Assembly: GCF_045277565.1 (NCBI RefSeq) | Contig: NZ_CP123584.1 | Coordinates: 2,852,001-2,916,000 of the forward strand | Source: Aliisedimentitalea scapharcae | Lineage (GTDB): Bacteria > Pseudomonadota > Alphaproteobacteria > Rhodobacterales > Rhodobacteraceae | Length of the DNA: 64,000 nucleotides | Direction of reading: 5' to 3' | Part shown: positions 1 to 8,360 of the stretch, piece after piece | Numbering within the stretch: the stretch's first letter is position 1 | Layout: each line of letters opens with the position of its first letter | The notes under the pieces: generated by a model | Database searches by the model: none | What the model saw: only the letters and a program-made list of their open reading frames with translations | What the model was told of the DNA's origin: nothing | Made by a program: the position numbers and the translations under genes

Positions 1-1185
1 GTACATTTCACCTGTGCAAAGGATGGGAACATCACACAAACGTACAACCTCGAAGGTTGCTGTCTTGCGGGTCAGTCCCGGAATTTGAGTATTTTGACCA
101 ACAACATGGTCAAAGTGGTCTCCAACTCCAGCTGACCAAGCCTTTTGGATACAGGCCAGATCGGCAAAAATACCCATGACAGCCGGAGCAAGATCCAGTT
201 CAATCAGCGCCTGCAACAGGCCGGTTGTGTCGCTGGTCCCGCCTGCGCCTGGGTTGTCTTGGACGTCGGCCAGCACCACCGGGCGTGCGGATGTCTGCAA
301 CAATTCGACCCCTTTCTGGATCGCCTGGCGTTCCGAAAGCAAGCTTTTGGTCAGTTGCTGCTCTGCTTCAAGAAACCGGCCCAAAAGAATGTCTGCGGCC
401 TGCTGGGCTGCGGGTTCTTTGGTGCAATAGGCCAAAACAGATGGACCGCAGTTGGGAATGTCAGCGGCCGGAAACCCGGATGCGGCATCAGCGCTGATCA
501 GACCGGGAACCGGCAGATCATCAAACCCGGAAAAAATATGTGCGAACGGTTCCTGACCGGTTGCCTGATCCGAGAGCGGAATAAGAAATGGCACCTGCAA
601 GAACGCTCTTGAAAAGGGGTGGCCCAGAATCAGGCGCTGGCGCATCAGACGCGCGGCCCGAACACCAGTTTGCGCCATGTCGAGATGCGGATATTCCCGA
701 TAGATCGCAATGGCATCGCAGAGTGCGACAAAAGCAGGAGAGATATTGGCGTGAAAGTCGAGGGCCACCACCACCGGGATATCCCCGACCACCGCACGCA
801 CGCGGCGCAGGATTTCAAGTTCACCGTCAAAATGATCTTCGGTAACCATTGCACCGTGCAGATCCAGCAGCACGCCATCCAGTGGTGCGTGCTGTTTCAA
901 CCCGGCGCAGATTTCACCACAGTACGTGTCAAAAGCGTCCCTGCAAACATGTCCAGCAGGTTCAGCGGCACACCATAGAATGGGGCGGAGATCAAAATCC
1001 TGCCCCTCCTGAATGAAGCCGCCGATTCCAATATTCAGACCAGGGAATACCTCTAAAATGTCCTGCCCACGGGTTGCAGCTGGCCAGCCATCGGCGCGTT
1101 CAAACTCGGAAACTGGTGTAAGATTTGGGTTGAACGTGTTGGTTTCATGTTGAAAACCGGCAATCGCAATCTTGGCCCTGGTCAT
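1..1185 (-). CDS. M81 family metallopeptidase, MlrC-like (3' end cut by window edge)
   Basis: The reverse strand is open from an ATG at 1185 to base 1 (395 codons, no stop), so the C-terminus lies outside the window. The protein begins MTRAKIAIAGFQHETNTFNP, the typical M81/MlrC start; H13 and E14 belong to the metal-binding motif. Further in are DGVLLDLHGAMVTE and VVVALDFHANIS, also characteristic of the family. MlrC of microcystin degraders is a zinc peptidase acting on linear peptides, but most family members have unknown substrates. The family is usually near 490-500 residues, so about 100 residues are probably missing. The ATG overlaps the stop of the upstream amidohydrolase (ATGA), which suggests translational coupling. 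It is the last visible gene of the peptide-transport operon. Family assignment is firm; the substrate is unknown. Confidence 0.88.
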   Translation of the reverse strand, partial: MTRAKIAIAGFQHETNTFNPNLTPVSEFERADGWPAATRGQDILEVFPGLNIGIGGFIQEGQDFDLRPILWCAAEPAGHVCRDAFDTYCGEICAGLKQHAPLDGVLLDLHGAMVTEDHFDGELEILRRVRAVVGDIPVVVALDFHANISPAFVALCDAIAIYREYPHLDMAQTGVRAARLMRQRLILGHPFSRAFLQVPFLIPLSDQATGQEPFAHIFSGFDDLPVPGLISADAASGFPAADIPNCGPSVLAYCTKEPAAQQAADILLGRFLEAEQQLTKSLLSERQAIQKGVELLQTSARPVVLADVQDNPGAGGTSDTTGLLQALIELDLAPAVMGIFADLACIQKAWSAGVGDHFDHVVGQNTQIPGLTRKTATFEVVRLCDVPILCTGEMY

Positions 1186-2828
1186 GCGCTGACTTTCTGA
1201 TCGGATATTTGAGATGTCTGGAAAACCAACTGGCCACGACGGATTGTTTGAACCAATTTTGTGTCAGCCAATTGTTCCGGTGCGGTCAAAGGATTGCGGG
1301 ACAGGATGGCAAAATCAGCAAGTTTACCGACCTCGATCGAACCGCGCCTGTCTTCCTGAAACACCTGCCAGGCGGCATCAATTGTCTGTGCACGCAATGC
1401 AGACAGGACCGAGACTTTCTGGTCCGCACCCAGTTGACGCCCCGACGCAGTCAGCCGATTGACCGCGCAGTGTGCCAAATGAATGGGCCGCGTGGGTGTC
1501 ACCGATGCGTCATTGTGGATCGTATACCGCACCCCGTATTTTTCTGCGGACGCTGCCGGAGAAATTCGCATCGCACGCTCGGGGCCCAGAAACGTGTCAT
1601 AGTGGCGGTCGCCCCAGAAATGGATATGGGCCGAAAAGAAGCTGATCGTGACCCCCAGACGGACCATGCGCTCCAATTGGTCATCGCGCGTGGTCTGGCC
1701 ATGGATCACTGTATGTCGGTGATCGCTTCGTGGATTTGCCGTTTGCGCGGCCTCGACAGCATCCAGAAACAGATCCAACCCGGCGTCGCCATTGCAGTGG
1801 CAGTGTATTTGAAACCCCATGTCATGCAGTTTCTTCACCTGAGCGTGATGCTCGTCGGCATCGACATAGGTCATCCCACAGGGCGCACCCGGATTGGCGG
1901 GCTTATGGTATGGCTCGGACAAATACGCCGTTTGCAGCTGAAAGGCCCCGTCGGTGAACAGTTTGCGCGGGCCCAGGGTGAAGTGAGGATTGCCCGGCCA
2001 TTGCGCCGCGCCCAGGTTCTGGCTGAACTGTGGTTCCATCTCTCCGACGGGCAGGATTTCTATGTCGATACCCGGATCGACATTTGCCGGAAGGGACGCA
2101 AAATGCGCGATCATATCGGGCGAGGACCAGGCGTTTTGTGCATAGGTGACGCCATGTTCAAGATATTCGTCACGGCATGCGTCAAACCCCTGCCAGAAAC
2201 GATCCCGGTCGATCAGGAAATTGGTATCTCCCATTGCGCCCATTGCAGAGATACCTTCGATCACCCCTGTCAGCGCCCCAGTTTCTGGATCCCGGCCAAA
2301 TCGCCCGCCCACCGGATCAGGCGTGTCTCGATTGACCCCATGACGTTCGAGCGCCATCGAATTGGCAGTACCATTATGGCCCGAAGCATGAAGCACCCAA
2401 ATCGGATGATCTGTAGACACAGAATCCAACTCTGCGCGGGTTGGCATCCGCTGCTCCGCGATGGCCGTATTGTCAAACGACACCCCCATCACCCAATCTC
2501 CCGGCGGAGTTTCGGCCGTTTTCGCCCGCATTCGCTCCAATGCGGTGGCCATGCCTGGACAATCTCCGCGCGGCGCAGAGGCCAGATCAACCCGGAACAA
2601 CCGAATGAATCCGGGATCGGGAAAATGCCCGTGCGGGTCGATAAAGGCCGGCAACATGGTCTTGCCCTGCAAATCGACCTCGGTCGCACTCGATGACAGC
2701 TGTGCGCGCAGGTCGGTTTCGGCACCTGCCGCAACGATGGTATCCGCCTCGGTCAAAACGGCTTCGACAACGTTGTTTTTATCATCCATCGTCAGGATAG
2801 GACCATTGAAATACAGTGTTTGGTTCAT
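1182..2828 (-). CDS. Amidohydrolase family 3 (YtcJ-like) protein
   Basis: A 548-residue metal-dependent hydrolase of the amidohydrolase superfamily. The small N-terminal beta domain (about 1-60) leads into the metal site DPHGHF (H66, H68); later come IHCHCNGDA, VIHGQTTRDDQ and HNDASVTP, the remaining ligand strands of the barrel, and a C-terminal beta segment with LADFAILSRNPL. There is no signal peptide, so it should act in the cytoplasm. It lies 3' of the importer ATPase genes (129-nt gap) and is coupled by a 4-nt overlap to the MlrC-like gene. The probable reaction is hydrolysis of an N-acyl, amide or cyclic C-N bond of an imported compound; this is inferred from family and context only. 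Confidence 0.87.
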   Translation of the reverse strand: MNQTLYFNGPILTMDDKNNVVEAVLTEADTIVAAGAETDLRAQLSSSATEVDLQGKTMLPAFIDPHGHFPDPGFIRLFRVDLASAPRGDCPGMATALERMRAKTAETPPGDWVMGVSFDNTAIAEQRMPTRAELDSVSTDHPIWVLHASGHNGTANSMALERHGVNRDTPDPVGGRFGRDPETGALTGVIEGISAMGAMGDTNFLIDRDRFWQGFDACRDEYLEHGVTYAQNAWSSPDMIAHFASLPANVDPGIDIEILPVGEMEPQFSQNLGAAQWPGNPHFTLGPRKLFTDGAFQLQTAYLSEPYHKPANPGAPCGMTYVDADEHHAQVKKLHDMGFQIHCHCNGDAGLDLFLDAVEAAQTANPRSDHRHTVIHGQTTRDDQLERMVRLGVTISFFSAHIHFWGDRHYDTFLGPERAMRISPAASAEKYGVRYTIHNDASVTPTRPIHLAHCAVNRLTASGRQLGADQKVSVLSALRAQTIDAAWQVFQEDRRGSIEVGKLADFAILSRNPLTAPEQLADTKLVQTIRRGQLVFQTSQISDQKVSA

Positions 2829-2957
2829 CTCAAATTACCCTTGTGAAACCGTATAGTCGCCGCGGACGGTTCCATGTTGCGCCCGATGCGTTCCGTTGCA
2901 TCCGGTAATCTTCTAAAGCAGTGCCAATAATCGGCACCATTTTTGGTTCATGGGTCT

Positions 2958-3899
2958 TCAAGCTGCTGCCCCCACGATGCGGGGGGTCAAACACCGGATG
3001 CCGTGGCCATTTTCGACCTCCCATTGGGGAACCTGCGTGCAGACTTCAGAGGCCATTGGGCAGCGTTCGCGGAACTCGCATCCCGACGGCCGTTTGATCA
3101 GGCTCGGAGGCTCGCCCTTCAACGCGATACGCTCCAGTCGCGCATCCGGGTCGGGTTCGGGGTTCGCGCTGAGCAGACAATGCGTGTATGGGTGGCGCGG
3201 ATCGGCGAAAACCGTCTCGGACGGGCCTTCTTCGACCAGCCTTCCAAGGTAGAGAATCCCCATCCGATCAGCCACATGGCGTACCACATTCAAGTTATGG
3301 GTGATGATCACCATCGACAGACCAAGCCGTTCACGCAGATCATTGAGCAGGTTCAAAAGCTCACCCTGCACCGACACATCCAACCCGGCTGTGGGTTCAT
3401 CAGCCAGGATCAGTTTTGGCTCCAACGCCAGTGCCCGCGCAACGCCAACACGACGCGCCTGTCCCCCCGACAGCTGATAAGGATAGCGATCCGCAAAATG
3501 CGACGGCAGGTTGACCAGCTCCAGCAACCGTTTGGCTTCGGCATCCAGATCACGATCCTTCATCCCCTGAATGCGATAGGGTTCGGTGATCAGGTTGCGA
3601 ATGGTCAGGCGCGGCGACAGTGATCCGACCGGATCCTGAAACATCATCGCAATATCCTTGCGCAGAGGGCGAAAAGCACGTTCCGAAATGCCGCGAATTT
3701 CCTGCCCCATGAATTTGACCGATCCGGATTGCGCCGGGGCCAGCCCGGCAATGGCCCGGATCACCGTGGTCTTGCCCGACCCGCTTTCGCCAACCATTGC
3801 ATAGGTCTGACCGGCCTCGACGTTAAAGCTGACACCGGCCAGAACATTGACGGGGCCGAAATTGGTTTTCAGGTCCTTGACCTCCAGGATCGGGCTCAT
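2958..3899 (-). CDS. Oligopeptide ABC importer ATP-binding protein (DppF/OppF type)
   Basis: A 313-residue ATPase of the peptide/nickel importer family. Walker A is GESGSGKT (residues 37-44), the signature is LSGGQARRVGVARAL, and Walker B is LILADEPTAGLD. The C-terminal oligo_HPY domain (RHPYTHCLLSANPEPD, then GCEFRERCPMASEVCTQVP) carries the cysteine pattern typical of Opp/Dpp ATPases, which can hold an Fe-S cluster in some members. The start overlaps the stop of the preceding ATPase gene by 4 nt (ATGA). Together with the other ATPase it should energise the two permeases at the inner membrane. Confidence 0.94.
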   Translation of the reverse strand: MSPILEVKDLKTNFGPVNVLAGVSFNVEAGQTYAMVGESGSGKTTVIRAIAGLAPAQSGSVKFMGQEIRGISERAFRPLRKDIAMMFQDPVGSLSPRLTIRNLITEPYRIQGMKDRDLDAEAKRLLELVNLPSHFADRYPYQLSGGQARRVGVARALALEPKLILADEPTAGLDVSVQGELLNLLNDLRERLGLSMVIITHNLNVVRHVADRMGILYLGRLVEEGPSETVFADPRHPYTHCLLSANPEPDPDARLERIALKGEPPSLIKRPSGCEFRERCPMASEVCTQVPQWEVENGHGIRCLTPRIVGAAA

Positions 3900-4873
3900 G
3901 CGACTGCCTCCTCATGGTTCAACCAGCAGGCCGCAAAGTGCCCCTCTTTGAGTTTGGTCAACGCAGGTACTTGTGCACAGCGTTCATTGGCCTGTTCGCA
4001 ACGATCACGAAAGATGCAGCCAGTCGGCAGATTGGCCAGATCGGGCACTTCACCGGGAATGGTGGGCAACACACGGGCACGGGCTTTGATGTGTCCGGGA
4101 TCACATTCGATCAAACGACGGGTGTAAGGATGCCTTGGGTGATGAAAGATCTCGCGCACATCGCCGCTTTCCACAACGGCACCCGCATACATCACCACCA
4201 CCCGGTCACATAGTTCGGCAATCACACCCAGGTGGTGCGAGATGAACAGGATCGAACAGCCGAAGTCCTTTTGCAGATCTTGCAGGCGTTCAATGATTTG
4301 AACTTCCAGCGTGGCGTCCAATGCTGTGGTCGGCTCATCCGCGATCAACAGATCAGGCTCGCTCATCAACGCCATTGCAATGGCAATCCGCTGGCGCATC
4401 CCGCCGGAAAACTCGTGCGGGAATTGCTTTAGCCGCGCCTCTGGATCGGGTATGCCAACAGCCCCCAGCATTTTTGCCGCCAACGCAATTTTTTCCTGTT
4501 TCGAGATCTTTGCACGATGCTGGATATCCACCATCTGTTGCCCGATCGAGATCACGGGATTGAGGGTCTGCATCGGGTCTTGGAACACGATCGAGATGTC
4601 CGAGCCGCGCAGATCACGCATCTGACGTTCCGACTGTGTTAACAGGTCTTTCCCATGAAAGCGCACCTCGCCCTTGCGAAACCGGGTGTTCGGCGCGGTT
4701 AACCGCAGGATCGACGAAATCAGCGTGGATTTGCCACACCCACTTTCACCGACAATCCCAACAATTTCGCCTTTGCGCACATCAAAACTGATATTTCGCA
4801 GCGCCTTGAGATCCCCACGTGCGGTTTCATAATCCACACTCAGGTCGTCAATCTCCAAAAGTACGTCAGTCAT
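3896..4873 (-). CDS. Oligopeptide ABC importer ATP-binding protein (DppD/OppD type)
   Basis: 325 residues from the ATG at 4873. Walker A is GESGCGKS (42-49), the signature is FSGGMRQRIAIAMAL, Walker B is LLIADEPTTALD, and a C-terminal oligo_HPY domain (RHPYTRRLIECDPGH, then GCIFRDRCEQANERC) follows. An ATG 108 nt further upstream is open, but it would add 36 residues read from the permease gene in another frame. The ATG at 4873 overlaps the permease stop (ATGA), as at the other junctions of this operon, so it was chosen. The protein pairs with the downstream DppF-type ATPase. Confidence 0.94.
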   Translation of the reverse strand: MTDVLLEIDDLSVDYETARGDLKALRNISFDVRKGEIVGIVGESGCGKSTLISSILRLTAPNTRFRKGEVRFHGKDLLTQSERQMRDLRGSDISIVFQDPMQTLNPVISIGQQMVDIQHRAKISKQEKIALAAKMLGAVGIPDPEARLKQFPHEFSGGMRQRIAIAMALMSEPDLLIADEPTTALDATLEVQIIERLQDLQKDFGCSILFISHHLGVIAELCDRVVVMYAGAVVESGDVREIFHHPRHPYTRRLIECDPGHIKARARVLPTIPGEVPDLANLPTGCIFRDRCEQANERCAQVPALTKLKEGHFAACWLNHEEAVA

Positions 4874-5748
4874 CGCTGTTTCCTCAGTTTGGGATCGACC
4901 ACGTCGCGCAGGCTTTCCCCCAGAAAGGTAAAACCAAGGGTCGCCAGAATGATCGGCAGGCCACCACCAATCACCAACCACGGGGTTTGCCGGATCAGCG
5001 CATAGCCATCTTTCAACAAGGCACCCCAGCTTGGCGTCGGAGGTTTCACACCAAGGCCGAGAAACGACAGCCCGGCCTCAAGCGCGATCACAGTCGGGAT
5101 ATCCATTGCCGCCAACACCGCCAGAACGCCAATGATATTGGGCAGCATATGCACCCCGAGAATGCGCTTCATGGTGGCCCCCATGGCCCGTTCGGCCAGT
5201 ATGAATTCCGAATTGCGCAGAGTCAGAGTTTGGGTACGGGCCACCCGCCCATAGGTCGGGATCGACGTTGCCATGACCACAAACACCACGGTTTGCAGGC
5301 TTGGCCCCACCAGCGCCACAACGGCCAGGGCGAACATCACGGTTGGAAAGGACCGGATGGTGTCAAAAAACAGCATCAACAGGTTATCCAGCCATTTTGG
5401 CCCATAGCCCGCGATCATCCCCAGCGTGAGGCCAATGGCCATTGCGCCAAACACCGCGGGCAGTGCAACCTTCAATGCGACCCTGCCACCCATCACAACA
5501 CGCGAAAATGTATCGCGCCCTAGCTGATCGGTGCCCAGAAAATGCGCCCAGGACGGCCCCTGCATCCGGTCCGGGATATTCATCGCAATAGGATCATAGG
5601 GCACAATCCAAGGTGCGAACAACGCGGCCAAAACAATGGCCCCAACGATGATCAACCCCATCAGACCCAGCGGCTCTCGTGCGACGCCAGTTATGATATT
5701 CATCAATTCAGAGCGTGGTTTTTGGGGTGTCGAAGTAATATAAGCCAT
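4870..5748 (-). CDS. Oligopeptide ABC importer permease (DppC type)
   Basis: 292 residues with an N-terminal membrane segment (LGLMGLIIVGAIVLAALFAP) followed by a BPD_transp_1 domain. The periplasmic loop GTDQLGRDTFSRVV and the cytoplasmic ATPase-contact loop EAGLSFLGLGVKPPTPSWG are hallmarks of DppC/OppC proteins. It lies 11 nt after the DppB-type gene and overlaps the DppD-type gene by 4 nt. It forms the second half of the membrane channel for the peptide importer. Confidence 0.94.
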   Translation of the reverse strand: MAYITSTPQKPRSELMNIITGVAREPLGLMGLIIVGAIVLAALFAPWIVPYDPIAMNIPDRMQGPSWAHFLGTDQLGRDTFSRVVMGGRVALKVALPAVFGAMAIGLTLGMIAGYGPKWLDNLLMLFFDTIRSFPTVMFALAVVALVGPSLQTVVFVVMATSIPTYGRVARTQTLTLRNSEFILAERAMGATMKRILGVHMLPNIIGVLAVLAAMDIPTVIALEAGLSFLGLGVKPPTPSWGALLKDGYALIRQTPWLVIGGGLPIILATLGFTFLGESLRDVVDPKLRKQR

Positions 5749-5759
5749 GGTCCCCTCCC

Positions 5760-6698
5760 TCAGTTTTCGGTGCGGGCACGCGGATCAAGCACCGCGTTGA
5801 TGATGTCCGCCAGTGCGGTTGAAACAACAAACAAACCGGTCGAGACCAACACCGCCCCCATCACGATGGGATAGTTGCGGGTGGTGATGCTATCGATGAC
5901 AAGTTTGCCCAATCCCGGACGTGCAAACACGATCTCGGTGAAGACAGCGCCGCTCAGAAGGAAGCCCATGCCAACACCAATCACGGTGACAACCGGCAAG
6001 ATGGCTATCCGCAGCGCGTAGGCTCCAATGATACGCCGTTCGCTCAGACCAAAGGCGCGGGCGGTTCGGATGTGGCTTTCGCCCAGAACTTCCAGCATCG
6101 AAGCCCGAACCAGACGCGCCACATAGCCGACCCAGGACAACCCCATCGCAAAAGCGGGCAATACCAGATGATAGAGAACATCCCAGAACCCTTCGCCAGC
6201 GCCAATTGCAGGAAACCAGCGAAGATAAACGGCGAACAAAAGCAACGACAACAGGGCAACAACAAAGGCAGGAGCAGCCACGAAACTGACCGATAAAGTT
6301 GCCACAACGCGATCTGCCAGTGTGTTGGGATGCGCAGCCGCATAGGCACCAATCGCAACACCCAAAATGGCCGACCAACCGATGGACAGGAAGATCAAGT
6401 GAAGTGTGTAGGGCAGCTGTTCGAAGACAATATCGGTAACGGAGCGCCCGGAAAAGACATCAACGCCCAGGTCGCCGCGCAGCAATCCACCATAGAACAG
6501 AGCCAGCTGCCGCCACATCGGTTGATCCAGAGCCAGTTCGGACGTCAATTTGGCCTGCAATTCCGGTGTGGCGCGCGGTCCCAGCATAATCTCTACAGGG
6601 TTGCCCGGCACAGCACGGATCATCAGGAACATGACAGTAACCGCCACGACCAAAATCAACGCCGCAAGCGCGAAGCGTTTGAGGGTGTAAGACAACAT
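5760..6698 (-). CDS. Oligopeptide ABC importer permease (DppB type)
   Basis: 312 residues starting MLSYTLKRFALAALILVVAV, the usual first membrane helix of DppB/OppB proteins, followed by the MIRAVPGNPVEIMLG loop and five further hydrophobic segments. The stretch RTARAFGLSERRIIGAYALR is the EAA-type loop that docks on the ATPases. The gene follows the binding-protein gene after a 78-nt gap containing a stable hairpin and is followed by the DppC-type permease after 11 nt. Confidence 0.94.
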   Translation of the reverse strand: MLSYTLKRFALAALILVVAVTVMFLMIRAVPGNPVEIMLGPRATPELQAKLTSELALDQPMWRQLALFYGGLLRGDLGVDVFSGRSVTDIVFEQLPYTLHLIFLSIGWSAILGVAIGAYAAAHPNTLADRVVATLSVSFVAAPAFVVALLSLLLFAVYLRWFPAIGAGEGFWDVLYHLVLPAFAMGLSWVGYVARLVRASMLEVLGESHIRTARAFGLSERRIIGAYALRIAILPVVTVIGVGMGFLLSGAVFTEIVFARPGLGKLVIDSITTRNYPIVMGAVLVSTGLFVVSTALADIINAVLDPRARTEN

Positions 6699-6727
6699 GT
6701 GCAGCCACCTTTGATTTGATAGTCAGT

Positions 6728-6763
6728 GCGGCGTGATCACCTGACTAGGGATGGTCACGCCGC
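6728..6763 (-). promoter_or_regulatory. Intercistronic hairpin after the binding-protein gene
   Basis: GCGGCGTGA at 6728-6736 pairs exactly with TCACGCCGC at 6755-6763 between the binding-protein stop (6777) and the DppB-type start (6698). There is no T tract. Hairpins here in importer operons commonly slow 3' decay or weaken downstream expression so that binding protein exceeds permease; that role is inferred. Confidence 0.5.
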
Positions 6764-6776
6764 GCCTGAGAGGAGA

Positions 6777-8339
6777 TCAGGCTTTGTCAAAATACCGCAG
6801 GAGCGACAGGCCATCCGGCCGCAGCGCCGGCACCACATCGGCCGAGTGGATCACGGGCGTCGCCTCATGGGTGATGAACCGATAGGCTCCACTTTCTTCC
6901 ATGATGCTCTGCGCCTGCTGGTACATTTCGTCCCGCTTGGCGGTATCGGTTTCGCGGAACGCTGCCTCGTGCAGAGCGTCATACTCGGGATTCTTGTGGC
7001 GCTCCCAGTTCCAGATACCGGCCTGCTCGGTGGTGAACCACGAGGTCGCGTAATAGGGGTCCGGGGTCATGGAATAGCGGTTGAGCACCAGCTGCAGGTT
7101 CTCATTGTCACCGCTGGCCCAAAACGCACCGGACTCCAACAGGTTGATCTCGACCGAGATACCAATCTGCGCCAGCGTGGCCTGAATGATCTGTGCAGTG
7201 GTCGCAAAGGTGGTTTTGTTCAGGACATCCAGTGTGAGCGACACATTGGTCTCTCCACTTTCGGCCAACAACGCTGCCGCCTTTTCAAAATTCGCCTCGG
7301 GCGGGATCATTCCGGTTTTTCGATTGCCAGCCAATCCCGGAGCGATTATGCCTGTCGATGGTTCGACAGCGCCAAAATACGCCGCCTGGAGGATGCTTGG
7401 AACATCAATGGCGTGTTGGATCGCCTGGCGCAGTTTCTTGTTTTGCAGTTTGGGATGATCCATGTTCATGCCCAGCCAGACATAATACAGCGATGGGTTT
7501 TCGATCAGTGTACCGCCATTGGGGACACCGCCGCGATACCGTTCAACCGAGCCCAAAGAGACACGGGTAAAGTCGATCTCACCTGCTTCAAAAGCAATCT
7601 CGGCCGTGTTTTCATCATCAATCGGCAGGATTTCGATTGTGTCCCAAGCTGGCGCAGCTCCCTTCCAGTCTGGGTTCCGCTTCAACACGGTTTTTGACTT
7701 TGGGCTCCAGCTGTCACGAAGGTATGGGCCGGATTCGGCAACCGGGTCCGTCCCAATGATACCACCTGCCGCTTCCACGGCCTTTTTCGAAACGATATTG
7801 CCGGTCTGATATGGCAACGCGATGCTCCAGAGCGGGGCAAAGGGATCTTTCAGAACAATGGTGCCTTCACGCTCGCCAGTCACCTCGACATGGCTCAGCG
7901 TGCCCATATCCGGTTTGTTGGTTGCTTCTGTCGCGGGATCAATCACCCGTTCAAACGAGAATTTCACGTCTTCGGCCGTCATCGCGCCAAACCCGTTGGT
8001 AAAACCGATGTCATCACGCAGCGCAAATTTGATGTGGGTCGGGTCGACCTGTTCAATCATGCTGGCGGCATCCAATTGCCACCCCCATTCCCTGCCCGGT
8101 TTGTACTGGATCAGCTTGTTATAAGTGGCCGCCATGACCTCTTCTTCGTTCACTGACAGGATTTTTGCAGGATCCATGGTCTGCGTGTCGCCATAAGCCC
8201 GTATGCGCAGAACACCATCTGTGCCCGCAGCCGCCCGTGATCCAAAGCCCATCGGTACCGCCGTGACCGCGCCCAAAGCCGTCGCCCCTCGCAGAAAGTT
8301 CCGCCGCCCCATAGGGGCCTTTGTCCATTCGATTTTCAT
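6777..8339 (-). CDS. Peptide ABC transporter substrate-binding protein (SBP family 5), Tat-exported
   Basis: 520 residues. The N-terminus holds a twin-arginine signal, GRRNFLRGATALGAVTAVPM, with R12-R13 before the hydrophobic stretch, so export of the folded protein to the periplasm is expected. The mature part matches the SBP_bac_5 fold: AYGDTQTMDPAKILSVNEEE near the start, and DVKFSFERVIDPATEATN, the family signature region. The gene lies 21 nt after the hydrolase gene and precedes the permeases. It determines what the importer captures; di- or oligopeptides or related amides are likely, but specificity cannot be read from the sequence. Confidence 0.94.
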   Translation of the reverse strand: MKIEWTKAPMGRRNFLRGATALGAVTAVPMGFGSRAAAGTDGVLRIRAYGDTQTMDPAKILSVNEEEVMAATYNKLIQYKPGREWGWQLDAASMIEQVDPTHIKFALRDDIGFTNGFGAMTAEDVKFSFERVIDPATEATNKPDMGTLSHVEVTGEREGTIVLKDPFAPLWSIALPYQTGNIVSKKAVEAAGGIIGTDPVAESGPYLRDSWSPKSKTVLKRNPDWKGAAPAWDTIEILPIDDENTAEIAFEAGEIDFTRVSLGSVERYRGGVPNGGTLIENPSLYYVWLGMNMDHPKLQNKKLRQAIQHAIDVPSILQAAYFGAVEPSTGIIAPGLAGNRKTGMIPPEANFEKAAALLAESGETNVSLTLDVLNKTTFATTAQIIQATLAQIGISVEINLLESGAFWASGDNENLQLVLNRYSMTPDPYYATSWFTTEQAGIWNWERHKNPEYDALHEAAFRETDTAKRDEMYQQAQSIMEESGAYRFITHEATPVIHSADVVPALRPDGLSLLRYFDKA

Positions 8340-8360
8340 GTTATCCTCCCGTGGATTGGT

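Noticed and set aside
1209..2696. 495-codon plus-strand ORF opposite the amidohydrolase
   Set aside because: Its translation is rich in Cys, Arg, His and Gln with no motifs, while the opposite strand gives a complete amidohydrolase.
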